Shown piece by piece: positions 43,101-54,809 of a stretch of DNA of 64,000 bases (position 1 is its first letter; each line of letters opens with the position of its first letter). This DNA is from Fulvia fulva (lineage: Eukaryota; Ascomycota; Dothideomycetes; Mycosphaerellales; Mycosphaerellaceae): NCBI RefSeq assembly GCF_020509005.1, contig NC_063016.1, forward strand, positions 1,054,001 to 1,118,000, read 5' to 3'. Under the pieces are notes generated by a model. It saw only the letters and a program-made list of their open reading frames with translations, searched no databases and was not told the origin of the DNA. A program made the translations under genes and the position numbers.

Positions 43101-43238
43101 TTGCGGGCCAGGTTCGTGCTGGAGAAGAGTAAGGAAGCGGCAAGAGAATGGGTGGAGGATCTCGTGGCGAAGAGTGCGGGGAGTTATTACACGAGGCTTT
43201 ATGATACCTTCCAGTATCGGACGCAGGGGATCTATTGA
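40142..43238 (+). CDS. pik1: phosphatidylinositol 4-kinase Pik1
   Basis: 988 aa from exons 40142-40221, 40298-40484 and 40539-43238 (introns 76 and 54 nt). The N-terminal lipid-kinase-unique helical region begins MSWNLLERFIESEHFNTDPS and continues HYVLCSKLRGFSYEEIEFFL. A long Ser/Pro/Arg-rich linker follows, with the frequenin-binding region expected nearby. The C-terminal PI3/4-kinase domain has the catalytic loop LKDRHNGNILID (about residue 841) and metal-binding HIDFGFMLSNSPG (about 859), with GADLRQEAFACQLI upstream. Pik1 makes PI4P at the Golgi and in the nucleus and is essential for secretion in yeast. The first two exons are short and would be missed by a longest-frame call. Confidence 0.93.
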
Positions 43239-44023
43239 TCGCGATGGTTTGATCTGCGGTGGTGTTCGGATGGAGCAGAGATGGACGGAAGAGAGGACGA
43301 TAGAAAGCTATAGAGCAGGGATCTGCTGTCTTTCCCACGTGTCTGTGAGTTCAGAGTCTCGATGGCGCGGAAGACAGGCGTGTCTTCACGGGAGGATCTG
43401 GAACCTGTCAAGATGGCCGACTACTGTGGGTCTGCAGGGATCAGGGTAGTTGAGCTGGGCCGGCCGGGAAAGATCAACCGGCCGGGGATCTTCAGAAGAT
43501 GAATCAAAAGCAGTAGGCTCTCATATGAGCGGGTAGATGCAGCAGTGAATGCTGTTCCACGGCAGCGAGTGAGGTTGTCGCAGCCACGAGGTGAATTGGA
43601 GGTGGAGCTGTGATGACGCAATGCGGGCTGAATTAGCTCTCGCTAGGCGGCAACGGCGGAGCTAGACCCTGCATCGTGGAGCTCTGGCGCTCTTTCATGG
43701 TGTTCTGAGTTCATCACTTTGAACACCACCACATCCACGCGAAACTAACGCGTTCAGTGCACCTTCATCTTCCAGCGCTTTTTCTCCCCCCACTACCTCG
43801 GAGTCTGGCGTTGTTTGCGAGGCCCTGGAACAGTCTGGAACGGCGTCACATCTGCGACGCACAACAACAACACGGCCCGCTTTGCTTGTGACACCTGCAT
43901 CTCTCGGGCGGAACGTGCGTGCAGCCTTTCTTCACAAGCTCAAGACGAATCAATAAATCGCCCATTGTTCCGACTGCAGCGGGCATGCTACCACAAACTT
44001 CGTGACCGTCACATTTGCACAGC
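43239..44023. other. intergenic; promoter of the deubiquitinase gene
   Basis: Pyrimidine-rich tract at 43770-43795. No gene seen. Confidence 0.45.
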
Positions 44024-47000
44024 ATGCCTGCCGCAAACGCTGATTACGTGCGCGACGCTGTCGCCGACGCGAATCCTGATCTCACGCGCAAACGGCAACG
44101 CCTTAGCGAGGAAGCCGATGAGACATCGCCACTATCCACTAAAGACGACATTCTGATCGAAGAAGTACCAATGGAGGAGGATGGCAGTAGTCTTGCGAAT
44201 GCTATTGAGCTCCACGACGACCTGGACGGCGGGCCGCTGGCGCCTTTCAGCGACATATTCCTACTCTCGCCTGCCAACGACATGACTGCCCCACAGCAGA
44301 TCGAGTGGTTACGAGGCCATCTGGCAACACCGAACACACATATGGATCCTGCTTTCTTCGCTGTTCTTGCAACAGCACTCGGCAACCATGTCACACAAGC
44401 TCAAGCATTGCCGGATCTTGGCCGCACGAAGTATATCGACGAACAAGACTTCTTCGACAAGCTTGGCGAAGTGTGCTTTCGCATCTTAGCTCGGCATACG
44501 CTATTCGAGAAGCACATTCTGGAGGACAAGCGTTGCAAAGCTGAAATGCTCCAGCACATCAACGATTTCATGCAGAACATCAACGACATGTGTCTCAACG
44601 TACTTGAGATCTTGCCTTCATTGATGGAGTCCATATCGACCAGACGGGACTCTGGCAGTATCAGAGAAGGGCCTCAGCGCAACAGTCTACTCTGGTTCAT
44701 CCGCATACTTGGCCAGAGTCTTGCCGGGTACAATGCGGGCGTGTTCAGTCACTTTAAGGACTTCGACTTTAGGCCAGTCGCGTCGCGGAAGATCCGCGAA
44801 CAGCAGTTCTTGGGCTTTCAAGGCGCCACTGACAGACTGGTCACACTACTGCGAAAGCTCACTAAATACAACAAGCAACTGATCGACAGTGCGTGGGACG
44901 AGCAGGCTTGGGAGGCAGTAAGCGCCATTCTCCACGTGCAAGACAAGCTTCAGGTGGACAAGCCCGATCACATCCGTGCAGTGCTGAAGACACTACACGA
45001 AGATGTTCTACCAGTCACATGCAATCGGAAAAAGCAAGCTCTGCCTGTCAGACTCCACGAATTGAGCATTAGCTTATCGGAAAAGCTTCTGTCCCAGCTC
45101 TTGGCCTCTGCCGATACGGAAGCGACGATCGATATCTACACAACATACACCAGGAGTGACGACGACGCGCTTTTCCCACAGCGGACCGATGGTGGAGCAC
45201 TGGTGCAACAGCTGGTCGACTTGAGCGACAGCGACGTCGAAGTACAGAGATCTCTCATGAGCACCGCATCGTGGCTACAACAGATGAACAGACTACTCCA
45301 CAGCGATATCATGGACTTCTGCAACTATGGCATCAGCGAGTTGAACACACGCCTGCCCAAGATATACACGCAATATCGTGATTCTCCACAAGGGCTAGAG
45401 CATCCTGTCTTGGTCTACATTGCTCGATTCCTGCGCTGCCATGAGGTCATTCGATTCATCTTTGGTCCAAACTCGCACTCGAGTCTTATCAACTACAGTC
45501 GCGACATTGTCGGGTTTCTTGCCGCCATCAACAATTATACCAACCAGGAAACAGATGTCATCTGGCAGGCGTGTACCGAAAGTGTCGAGGTCGAGAAGGT
45601 GAAGGCCTCGTGGAGTGTGCTCCACGGGATCAGCGGCTTGCTCGACATCGATCATCTGCTGTACTTGGTGGAACAGTTTTCGCTTACAGCACGCTCAAAG
45701 CTGAGCAACGACATGATCGCAGCACTGAGCGATCTCTTCTCTACGGTTTCAAAGACGGCGAACGGGCCTCTCGAAGGTGAGAACCGCCTGAAGACGGCTT
45801 TCGTCAGTATCGATCTCATGATGGGTCTCGACGCGACATCTGAAGACCCCGTGTCGAAGCAGCTTCGCCGCGTTGCAACTCACGAACTTTTGCGGTTCAT
45901 GGGGCCTGACTATACCACCGGCGATCGACATCAGATCTTCGCACGTTGCATACAAAGATATGGCGCTTCTGGAGGAGATGCGACAGCCGCGGTGACGATT
46001 CTAAACTCCATGCTGAGCAAGATCACGTTGTCCCCGGACGACACTCAAGACCTACTGGGGATGTTGTCAGTCCCGACTGCGATTAAGGAGTTAGGTCATT
46101 TCGTGGAAGATCGCCGTGCGTTGGAGGACCGCAATTCGACCCGTCTATCGATCATCGCCAGGTTAATCATGATTCTGCACCTCATGACTCTTGCACACGA
46201 GACCTGGGCAGTGGAAATAGCGCAGCTACTGTTCGACATTGTGGTTGGAGATCTGGCGTTGGACAACACGGCGAGAGATCTTGCATGGACATACTTGTCG
46301 AACGTCGTCAAAGGGACTCCTCAACCCTCGAGGGTGGTCCGTTTGCTTTTCAAACACTTCATCAGCAATCTAGCCAGTGAAGTATCATTGACACACACGA
46401 CCCCACGGCTGGTAGCCCTCTTGGGCGCATCCCTCGGCAGCCCAAAAGACGAATATGAAATGCTGGGCTCCCCCGTATGGGCGAAACTGGTTCATTGTGC
46501 CGAGAGCAGTGGCGACGATCGTGTGCGGCAAGCAGCGACTGATACAATCCGAGGGATACTGTGCAACCCTGATGTGCCGCTGCCGAAAGGCATCCGTCCG
46601 GTGGAGCTCCAGTCAAAATTCACGGAGCGACAGATCGAGCGTGTACTCGCCACGTCCGGAAAGCCTGGCGCAGCATCGCAGCAGCTCGCTTGTCGGCAGC
46701 TGGACTTGTTGGATGCTGTGCTTCAGGCGAGTGCAAAGTATCCTGCACGCGTGAAGACCAACAAAAACTCCAAGCTCGATTTGGACCCAAACAGCGCCGA
46801 GAATAAGGTACATTTCCTGATCGAGGTTTATTGGGGCGGTAAAAATGAGCCAGAGCAGTACCATTCGTCCAGATCGAAGACCACCAAGCTGCGGGCACTT
46901 GCAGACCGTCTTCCTGCATTGACAGGCGCATACGAGCACCGACTGATCTTGGGTGGCAAGCTTGTGGACCTGACCAAGCAGGCTGATGAGACTTTGTCGA

Positions 47001-50000
47001 GTATCGGCCTGCAAAGCTCAGGTGTGCTGCAGATCTGCCCCAAGTACACAATTCAGAGCGATATTAACAGGCTGATGAAACCGGTAGGTACCGTTGAACA
47101 AACAATCATGAGCCACTACAAGCGGATCGAAGCTCTGCTCGTCGGAACAAGCGAGATTGCGCGTCGAACATATGATCTGCTCAAGCAGATTCGACCACCA
47201 GACGAGACACGCGACAGGGTCACCTCGCCGCAGACAGAGCTTAACGAGATCTGTCCCATCTCTAGCAAGTGGCGAATCATGATGACTGCTCACGTACTCA
47301 AGACGCATCTCCTTGACTTTGCCAACATCGGCGTCGTGGATCAGACATTCTTCATGCGTGGTACGCGGATACTCATCGCTGTAGTAATGGCCTGGAACCA
47401 GATGCTCGATCCCCAGATCACCACAACGGTTTTAGACTGCCTAGTCTGCTTCTTGCAAGAACGGGCGGAGACAACAGTCGACGTTAAGATTACGCAAGAG
47501 CCTGACCGACTGGTGACACGCATGCTCGATATGTGTTTTCGCGCAGTGGAACTGCACACCAAGCAGAGTGACTTGGCCGAACAAGTCTACAAGGCGCTAT
47601 TGCATGCCTTTCAACAACAGCCTGAGATCTGGGATAGCTTTGTGGCCGACTCGCGCACTGTGGATCTTCATCGTCAGTTGTTACTGAGCACAAACGCGGA
47701 ACTCCTTGGCAAGGTGAGTACCATGATCGAAACCTTCTGTAAAGAGTCCTTCGCCACCAGTGAGGGTGGCGCAAGCTTCTACCTCAAGGTCTTACTTGGG
47801 CTTGTTCCGGACGCACTGAGCCCTCAGGGTCGCAATGCAGCGTTCTTCCAGCTGGCCACGAACATACTCCACGCCGACACGACCTTGCCAGCGGATGAGG
47901 AGGGAGCCCGCGACACCATGCAGGAGCTGGTGACAGCCCTATGGCAGTATCGACATACAGAGACGCCAAACTTTCCTCAAAAAGACGCAGCAATGGCAGG
48001 TCTGCTACAGCTACTTCTCGAATCTATTCAAGTAGTGCGAAGTGCCAAGAAGCCACTTGCGCTCGAAGGCTTCGCTCTGCAAGTGTTCACGCAGCTTCTC
48101 TTTCCGAACAAAGACGGCTCGTGTTGGCAAGCGCTCCTGGACGAGCAGTCACGAAGTGTCGCTTTCCGCCTCGTCAAGGCCACCTGTGAGTCGGAAGAGG
48201 ACATCTATGGCATCATCGACAGAGCATTCAGCGCGTTACAAGAGACTGGCAACGATCCTGCTGCCACCTATCCTGGCAGAGACAAGTTTCTCAGGGCGGC
48301 AACCGAGCCCAGCGGCTTGCCCAACCTTCGCAATACCTGCTACATGAATTCCCTCCTCCAGCAATTGTTCGCGAACACAAAGTTTCGCAAATTCATCTTC
48401 AGCATACCACTCCCAGGCGGATCGCAGGAGACAGTGTTAGCCGCAGTCAGCAGACTGTTCGCTAACATGCAAGATGGATACTTTACCTCGATCGATGTAG
48501 CCCATCTCGCAAAGCTTCTAGACATCGATGTGTGGATTCAAGAGGACGTTCACACATTCTATGAAAACTTCTTGTCGAGACTCGAGGCAGATATGCCGAG
48601 TGCAGACTACAAGGCTCAGCTGGCGCGCTTCTACACCGGCAATCTTGTTTCGCAGGTCAAGGGCGCTTGTGGTCATGTCTCATCCAGGCTCGAAGAGTTT
48701 GTCGACATCCCTATTGTCGTCACCAATCAGAAAGATCTGGCCAGCAGTTTGGAAGCCTACATTCAAGGCGAACAGATGGAGGGTCAGAACCGGTATCGAT
48801 GCTCGGCATGCGATCCCAGCACTGATGGCCGGCTAGTCGACGCCATGAAGCGCAGCTGCATCGAGGATCTGCCCGACAATGTCACGTTCTGCCTGAAGCG
48901 CTTCAGCTTCGAAGCTATGTTTGGTGGAGATGCGTCCAAAGAGAATGGCAGATTTGAGTTCCCTCAGTCCATCGACCTGGGCAAGTATACTCGAGCCCAG
49001 CTTGAAGATCCAGAAGCTAAGAAAGACGAGGACATCTTCGAGCTGGTAGGGGTCATCGTTCACTGGGGTACGCTGACCAGCGGCCACTACTGGTCTTATA
49101 CGCTTGTGCGAAACACAGCATCACCAGATTCTCGCAAGTGGCTGAGACTGAACGACTCGACAGCTGACACAGTCAAGAATGGCCTATCTGAGGTACAAGA
49201 GGAATGCTTTGGCGGTGGACTGGGCTTTGATGGCAAGCCGCGCCAGGACAGTGCCTATGTCCTCTTCTACCAGCGAAAGACATCTCTGGAAGAGCAGGTC
49301 GCGATTGCAACACCAGTCTCAGACTACTCCTGTATGGACCCTATGCCAGCGAGGGTCAGTCTACCTCCTGCCTTGGAGGAGGAATTGTGCAAAAACAACA
49401 CTTGGCATCAGCGGATCGCTCAGCTCTTTGACGATGATTTTGCTTCCTTCCTCGCATGGGCAATGGAGAACTTTGGCCAATATACCACTTGGGGCTCTTC
49501 TCCGTCGGACACTAGCATCTCCTCCCGCGAAGGACCTACTGGTGCAACGGCGAACGACTTGGTGAACAGCAGTCCTGATTTCCGTGTGATACAGGCAATG
49601 AACCTTCTTGTTGCGACGTACTATAAACGCGTGGTTGTTTGTCAGCCGGTGTCTTGGAAGAAGCTGAACACATTGGTGCCAAGTCTCAAGAAGCTCGTCT
49701 CTGAGCAGGCGATCTTCGCAGGCTATTTCTTGAACCAAATTATCGACGACACACCTTGGTTCAGCAAGATGATCTTGCATGAGAAGAGGATCGTGCGAAC
49801 GACGACCTACGAGCTGGTTGTGGCATGCTTGACAGCACTTAAACAATGTGATACCACAGCTTACCAGTCTGGTCTACGCCAAGCCGTCAACATCCACTCC
49901 AACATGATCCACTCGAATCTCAGCCTGGGGGTGGAAGCCGATTACATCAACTTTGCGATTGATCTAGCCAACCTTGGCGCTGAAGAGATGGCCTTTATAC

Positions 50001-51151
50001 TCGGCGAAGGTTACTACACCTGGGCCGTGCACCTCCTGATGCTACCCGCCAATATACGGCGGCAAAAACACAATCCGGGCCTGTGGCATCACTTCACTAC
50101 CCATCCTAACATGGTGTCGGCTTTGTACGACTTCGTGCACATTGTGATCAGCGCCCAGCTCGAATTGGAGAAGGCACGTAAAAGGGCGATCGGGAGCAGC
50201 GATTCTGGCGTGTCATTGTACACAGACGAGCTGGATATGCTGGTGAAGCACGGCAATCCAGAGGTGTTCTACTGGATGTACGCTGCGCGCCACGCCAATA
50301 AGCCAAACGACTGGACGACTTCATCACCTGGCAGACTACTGTCACTGCTCTGTGAGGCACTACCACCGCAGACTATGGATATGGTGGAAAGCAGCCTCCT
50401 CGGCTTCATTGCACAAGAGGAGGAGTCGTTTCCTGCAGTAATGAGTATGGTCCTGCACTATCTCTCATGCGATCTGCCGCTCGAGAGAGCCCTTCCAGCC
50501 TGCAACGCTCTCGGCACTACTCTCATCGAGTGGGCAGAGTCGGAAGAAGAATTCCTCAACCGCATCAAGGACGCCTACAGTCTTGCATCCGTTGCGATCC
50601 TTCAGAGCACCAAGATCTGGCTTCGTAATATGTTGACCATGCACAGCAAGGGTACTGTCCGCAGAGGCACCCGAGATTTCCTGATGCAGGAAATCTTTAC
50701 CGGACCTGCGATCTCGGACGACGAGGACTGCGACGCAGCACGCGCACAGTTTGCTATGAACATGGTGACGGAAAACTGTGGCGTTCTCAAGCAAGCTTAC
50801 AGCAAAGAGTACGCTCGAGCCAGGTACGAGCCAACGATTGCAATCGGCAGGACGGCGGTCCAGCATCTACACGACTTATGCGATGAGGCGACCAAGCTTC
50901 GAGCAGACGCTGAAGAAGAAGAAGAAGACGCCGACGATCCCGTTTCAATGAAGTTACAGATCTGGATCGACGAAGCCCAGCGCGCTTGGACCGCATGGGC
51001 GCAGCTAGAGGAGGATGTGCTTGGAGATTGGAGTCTTGAAGACGAGATAGTCTTGCGTGGTAATACGCGAGCGGAGTCGGTTGAGGTGTCCGACGGCTAC
51101 TACACGTCGGACTATGATGAGGATATGGAGGATGGCAGTCCGATGGCATAG
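44024..51151 (+). CDS. large USP-type ubiquitin carboxyl-terminal hydrolase (USP9X/USP34-like)
   Basis: 2375 aa in a single 7.1-kb exon. The catalytic domain is in the middle: Cys box GLPNLRNTCYMNSLLQQLFA with Cys1439, a zinc-binding pair (YRCSACDPSTD), LPDNVTFCLKRFSF, and His box WGTLTSGHYWSYTLV with His1688. The flanks are helical repeat-like (residues 90-1000 and 1800-2300). A ubiquitin-like fold is plausible near 1000 (KLRALADRLPALTGAYEHRL). The C-terminus is acidic. Such giant USPs remove ubiquitin from trafficking and signalling proteins. ATG 44024 (MPAANADYVRDAV) is used; the frame opens slightly earlier but only with TTG. Confidence 0.92.
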   Translation: MPAANADYVRDAVADANPDLTRKRQRLSEEADETSPLSTKDDILIEEVPMEEDGSSLANAIELHDDLDGGPLAPFSDIFLLSPANDMTAPQQIEWLRGHLATPNTHMDPAFFAVLATALGNHVTQAQALPDLGRTKYIDEQDFFDKLGEVCFRILARHTLFEKHILEDKRCKAEMLQHINDFMQNINDMCLNVLEILPSLMESISTRRDSGSIREGPQRNSLLWFIRILGQSLAGYNAGVFSHFKDFDFRPVASRKIREQQFLGFQGATDRLVTLLRKLTKYNKQLIDSAWDEQAWEAVSAILHVQDKLQVDKPDHIRAVLKTLHEDVLPVTCNRKKQALPVRLHELSISLSEKLLSQLLASADTEATIDIYTTYTRSDDDALFPQRTDGGALVQQLVDLSDSDVEVQRSLMSTASWLQQMNRLLHSDIMDFCNYGISELNTRLPKIYTQYRDSPQGLEHPVLVYIARFLRCHEVIRFIFGPNSHSSLINYSRDIVGFLAAINNYTNQETDVIWQACTESVEVEKVKASWSVLHGISGLLDIDHLLYLVEQFSLTARSKLSNDMIAALSDLFSTVSKTANGPLEGENRLKTAFVSIDLMMGLDATSEDPVSKQLRRVATHELLRFMGPDYTTGDRHQIFARCIQRYGASGGDATAAVTILNSMLSKITLSPDDTQDLLGMLSVPTAIKELGHFVEDRRALEDRNSTRLSIIARLIMILHLMTLAHETWAVEIAQLLFDIVVGDLALDNTARDLAWTYLSNVVKGTPQPSRVVRLLFKHFISNLASEVSLTHTTPRLVALLGASLGSPKDEYEMLGSPVWAKLVHCAESSGDDRVRQAATDTIRGILCNPDVPLPKGIRPVELQSKFTERQIERVLATSGKPGAASQQLACRQLDLLDAVLQASAKYPARVKTNKNSKLDLDPNSAENKVHFLIEVYWGGKNEPEQYHSSRSKTTKLRALADRLPALTGAYEHRLILGGKLVDLTKQADETLSSIGLQSSGVLQICPKYTIQSDINRLMKPVGTVEQTIMSHYKRIEALLVGTSEIARRTYDLLKQIRPPDETRDRVTSPQTELNEICPISSKWRIMMTAHVLKTHLLDFANIGVVDQTFFMRGTRILIAVVMAWNQMLDPQITTTVLDCLVCFLQERAETTVDVKITQEPDRLVTRMLDMCFRAVELHTKQSDLAEQVYKALLHAFQQQPEIWDSFVADSRTVDLHRQLLLSTNAELLGKVSTMIETFCKESFATSEGGASFYLKVLLGLVPDALSPQGRNAAFFQLATNILHADTTLPADEEGARDTMQELVTALWQYRHTETPNFPQKDAAMAGLLQLLLESIQVVRSAKKPLALEGFALQVFTQLLFPNKDGSCWQALLDEQSRSVAFRLVKATCESEEDIYGIIDRAFSALQETGNDPAATYPGRDKFLRAATEPSGLPNLRNTCYMNSLLQQLFANTKFRKFIFSIPLPGGSQETVLAAVSRLFANMQDGYFTSIDVAHLAKLLDIDVWIQEDVHTFYENFLSRLEADMPSADYKAQLARFYTGNLVSQVKGACGHVSSRLEEFVDIPIVVTNQKDLASSLEAYIQGEQMEGQNRYRCSACDPSTDGRLVDAMKRSCIEDLPDNVTFCLKRFSFEAMFGGDASKENGRFEFPQSIDLGKYTRAQLEDPEAKKDEDIFELVGVIVHWGTLTSGHYWSYTLVRNTASPDSRKWLRLNDSTADTVKNGLSEVQEECFGGGLGFDGKPRQDSAYVLFYQRKTSLEEQVAIATPVSDYSCMDPMPARVSLPPALEEELCKNNTWHQRIAQLFDDDFASFLAWAMENFGQYTTWGSSPSDTSISSREGPTGATANDLVNSSPDFRVIQAMNLLVATYYKRVVVCQPVSWKKLNTLVPSLKKLVSEQAIFAGYFLNQIIDDTPWFSKMILHEKRIVRTTTYELVVACLTALKQCDTTAYQSGLRQAVNIHSNMIHSNLSLGVEADYINFAIDLANLGAEEMAFILGEGYYTWAVHLLMLPANIRRQKHNPGLWHHFTTHPNMVSALYDFVHIVISAQLELEKARKRAIGSSDSGVSLYTDELDMLVKHGNPEVFYWMYAARHANKPNDWTTSSPGRLLSLLCEALPPQTMDMVESSLLGFIAQEEESFPAVMSMVLHYLSCDLPLERALPACNALGTTLIEWAESEEEFLNRIKDAYSLASVAILQSTKIWLRNMLTMHSKGTVRRGTRDFLMQEIFTGPAISDDEDCDAARAQFAMNMVTENCGVLKQAYSKEYARARYEPTIAIGRTAVQHLHDLCDEATKLRADAEEEEEDADDPVSMKLQIWIDEAQRAWTAWAQLEEDVLGDWSLEDEIVLRGNTRAESVEVSDGYYTSDYDEDMEDGSPMA

Positions 51152-51684
51152 GGGAGCTGTCGTTGCCCACATCTGCGACATGGACTTCGTCGCGCGGTGA
51201 AAGTGGGCCGCAATGCTGTGGAAAAGGGCCGCAAAAGGTTTAAGGCTTGTATGATACAATAGGTGGCACGACATGAATGGTATGATTATGAGGTGGATGA
51301 GTACGACATCAAATGAATGCGACTTGACTCTCGTACATTGAGCACGATTTCGAAGTCAAGACCATCGGCCTTCAAGAGCGAATTTCTTGGTAGCCCAAGA
51401 GGAGAGGGTGTCACTTATACTGATCAACAAGGAATGGCAGCCTATACCTTCTACATTATCTGCATGTTCCCATTTACACAGTGAAAAATGCACGATTGCT
51501 ACGATCCATGTCTGCCTCCCATCCTGATCCCAACCGTCTCGGAATCGTGCCGAGACCGATGGCCCGTGTGCACGACACCTTCCCACCTCAACCTTCATAG
51601 CACAAACAACAGTCACACGTTTGAACATCAAGATCAATAAATCACCAGAAGGAACCCAGCATCGCCTCAATACCCTCTCGCACC
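51152..51684. other. intergenic, nothing recognised
   Basis: 3' flank of the deubiquitinase and promoter of the small membrane-protein gene. Confidence 0.4.
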
Positions 51685-52223
51685 ATGCCCTACTCCTGCC
51701 TCCCAACCTATCCCCTCATCCTCTTCGGCGTGATCGAGCCAGCTCTACTGTAAGGAGCAGTACCTCATAACATTCATCATTGAATCCACATTGTAACATC
51801 CTCTACAGAATATGGGCCTACATCACCGGCCTAACCTCCCCCCTCCACTTCTTCACCTCCCAAGCCCCCAACCCCACCCTCCCACCAACAACCACCTTCA
51901 CGCCCCAAGCCGAAGCCCTCACGCTCCAACTCCTCAACGTGTTACTCCTGCTCGCTCCCATGTCGCTGATATGCTGCTGGACCACCAATTCCACCACGAC
52001 GAAGTGGTATTTGATCGCGGTGGCGTTTGCGGATTTGGGGCATGTTTATGCTACGTATCGGGGCGTGGGGTATGAGTACTTTGTTAATCCGAGCGGGTGG
52101 AATGATATGGTTTGGGGGAATGTTGGGGTGAGTTTGTTTTTGCATGTGAATCGGTGGGCGGCTGTTATGGGGGTGTTTGGGAGGGTGGGGGTTGTTGAGG
52201 GGGAGGGGCGGAAGAGGGAATGA
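51685..52223 (+). CDS. small multi-pass membrane protein (DUF7704-like)
   Basis: 159 aa from exons 51685-51749 and 51809-52223. The 59-nt intron (GTAAGG..CTACAG) is in phase and joins FGVIEPALL to IWAYITGLTSPLHFF. About four hydrophobic segments: PLILFGVIEPALLIWAYI, LQLLNVLLLLAPMSLIC, WYLIAVAFADLGHVYATY and WGNVGVSLFLHVNRWAAVMG. The Pro-Thr-rich loop after the first helix and the acidic/His pair in the third (ADLGH) match the layout I associate with fungal DUF7704 proteins; function unknown. After about 52080, base composition becomes very G-rich on the coding strand. Confidence 0.7.
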
Positions 52224-52295
52224 AGGGGTGGAAGGTGCGGTGGTGGTTACATGTAATGCAGCCAGTGTTGTCATCAGTAGCACGTCATGAGACAT

Positions 52296-53242
52296 CTAGA
52301 TCTTGAACTGCACTAAATACTCCCAATCCGCCATCTCATCATCGACTCTACGTCTGAGCTGCTTCGCCACCGCCTCACCATATTTCTCACTCCACTTGAC
52401 CTGCTCAACATCCAAATCAACAACCTGCCTCTCCCCACCCGGCCTCTTCACCCCCGTCGTCTGCTGGAAACCCTTCAGCAAACCACGCGCCATCTGCATC
52501 CGCAACCCCGGCCTCTCAAACTCCTCATCCGAAACCGGCTCCCACCCATGATCCACAACCCAAGACGGATCAATCCCAAGTCTTGTACAGATATTGTGAA
52601 TTTTCTCATCGTACCGCCAGACAGTATCATCCCCATCGACCACGATGATGTGCTGCCCTTTGCGCTCACGGTCGAAGTCGAACATCATCCTGCTGAATGC
52701 TAACGTTACGGTAGTCAGGAAACTTTCGTCCTCGATGCCAATCGCACAGCCGATTTGGGTTTCCAGTAAGGCTTGGTACATGCTTGGTACTACGAGAGCT
52801 GGATGGCGGATGACGAGGATAGGCGTGAGGCTGGTGAAGAGGTCGTCGGGCAATACGGTTGAGTTTTTGGGATGTCGATACCTTCCCGTCGCAGGAGACC
52901 TGTCATGATGTCGTGCTGCAAGCAGAACGTCAGGTGTTCATTACCGAACACGATCGTGCCATGGACTTCGGTTTCGTCGATTTCTCTCCTCAAGCGTTCT
53001 TCGCAGTCGGAGTAGTTGTCGCGTAGCCAAATTCCCGCTTCTCGCCATCGTGCCAGCTCTTCAGTTCGTGCTGCTGAGTGGCGTGGTTTGTCGTGATACT
53101 GGCAAGCTCCGATGCTAGCTGGGAGGTATGGATGGTAGATCTGGTGAAGCTGGGGGTGTTGAGAGAAGAGTCGGAAGAAGACGTGGCTTCTGGCTCGCAT
53201 GTTGTCGAAGACCCAGATTCTCTTTCGTGTGAGGTCGTTCAT
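52296..53242 (-). pseudogene. sulfotransferase-like P-loop protein with a 1-bp frameshift
   Basis: ATG 53242 opens KRIWVFDNMRARSHVFFRLF, the PAPS-type P-loop start of fungal sulfotransferase-like proteins, and runs in frame to REGIDIPK. The continuation NSTVLPDDLFTSLTPILVIR then HPALVVPSMYQALLETQ, which I recognise as the conserved family core, lies one frame over, to stop 52296. The switch falls in a run of five A (52864-52868 on the plus strand as T). A sixth A would restore about 315 codons. No phase-compatible intron keeps the conserved block. Either a genuine pseudogene or a homopolymer error. Substrate unknown. Confidence 0.65.
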
Positions 53243-53563
53243 TGTTGATTGATGATGTAGACGATAGAGTGCGTCGCACTGCAGACTTTATAGGCGGCTT
53301 TGACAGGCAGAGAACAAGCTGGCGCTTGCCCTATGCTATCAGTAATCACTACGCGCGAGCTGTCCAGTGCGACGCCCTACGAGAGTCGGAGTGATGGCTG
53401 AGATTGAGTTGCTTACCACGACTCTAATGTGTCCACGTGTGTCGTGCGCACCGTTCCTGCCTTGGTCTTTGCCTTTCCTCTTCAGATTGCGCTTCGCGAG
53501 GACTCAACAATACCATTATGATTCAAGTACCTTTCGCCCATCGTTGCTGACAGCGTCGCCCGC
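53243..53563. other. intergenic, nothing recognised
   Basis: Promoter of the sulfotransferase-like gene and 3' flank of the F-box-like gene. Confidence 0.4.
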
Positions 53564-54303
53564 TCAAATGGATCGAAGCGGGCCACCTTGCCGAACGATG
53601 GTCCCTACGCCATTCCGTGACGAGGCTCCATGTATCGCTATGTGATTGCCCGGGTTCTGGAGTTCGAAACCACAGGCGACACACTCTTTCCGCATAGCGG
53701 CCACGTGTCGCTCGTACTCGTAGACGACGACTTCTGATTGTGTCTGCTCCACAGCTTGTGCATCGCTGCTATGTGCATAGAATAACCTCCCTAGAAGTTC
53801 CAGCTGGGGACCAGGGCGATGCACAAGCACAAGCAGGCTTCCACCCTTGACTCGTGTAGCCCTCGCTGTCATAGCAAGCTCCCGATGAAGAAGCCACTCG
53901 ATCGGTTCATCGACAGCTATGGTCATTTTGATGGCTTGCTTTGCACCTTCTCCAGGAGAGTCCTGATACCGAAGGTACCCCATTTGCGTACGTCCGTTGC
54001 GATCTTTGGATGTAGAGCAGGACTCTCCAGAACCTTGCGGATAGCAATCAGGGCCGGATAGGTCGGGATGCATGCATTTTCGTACTTGATGTAGCCACGA
54101 AGGACTATTGTGTTGAGCAGATCAAGGTCCGTCCATAGTGAAGGATCCGCTTGAAATAGGTTGAACAGCGTGAGTCCATCGAACCTGCGGATCGCTGGCC
54201 GAGAGGCTGAAGACGTGGTCCAGGTATCGTCGCGGCAGTGGAGCTCGAAGTATTGGTACACGATAAGCCGTATGTCGATTGGCAGAGCGCTGAACAGAGG
54301 CAT
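53564..54303 (-). CDS. F-box-like hypothetical protein, junction uncertain
   Basis: ATG 54303 opens MPLFSALPIDIRLIVYQYFE, an F-box-like start (L-P-x-D/E-I-R-x2-I-Y/F). The frame stops at 53923, but the neighbouring frame continues KMTIAVDEPIEWLLHRELAM to a stop at 53564. A 53-nt intron (donor GTATCA at about 53975) or a 62-nt one (GTACCT), both ending CATAG, join the two in phase; a one-base frameshift would also explain it and gives a smoother protein (LLEKVQSK, AIKMTIAVDEP). Such short proteins are abundant in Dothideomycetes. If the F-box is real, it would link to Skp1 in SCF ubiquitin ligases. Confidence 0.5.
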
Positions 54304-54809
54304 ATTTCATGAAGTCAGCTTGACGAAGCTGTTGGGTTGAGTGGGTGTTGCGGAGATGGTACTTGATATGCTGTGTGTTAAAAGTTGGGACATAGTCGCA
54401 GGATCAGCTGCAACCGGAGCGGGATTTGAGATGTGTGTGAAGATGTGGCAGCAGCTGAGCGCGCGCACGTTCTTGCTTACCACGGTGGAGCGCTGCGTCG
54501 GGTTTGAGACGACAAGCTTCGAGGGTCGCTGACGGAAAGTCGATTACAGTAAGATGGAGTTTCACACAATGTACCAAAGCCAATACATAAAGGGTGTTTG
54601 GTGCTCACGTGGTGCTCTAGGCACCTAGGATGTTGATTGGTGGCAAGATTGGAGACAGAGCGGACTTCACTCCTGTCGAATCAAAACAGTCTCACGTCAA
54701 CTGAAGCTTGTGGGTCATAGAGTTTGGAGGCTCTGTCAGAGTCTCAGACTGTCCATAGTCCGGTGGCGACTATGTCATCCGCTCTGTCATTGGCATTGCT
54801 CTGCATCTA
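54304..54809. other. intergenic, nothing recognised up to the mobile element
   Basis: No gene seen. Confidence 0.4.
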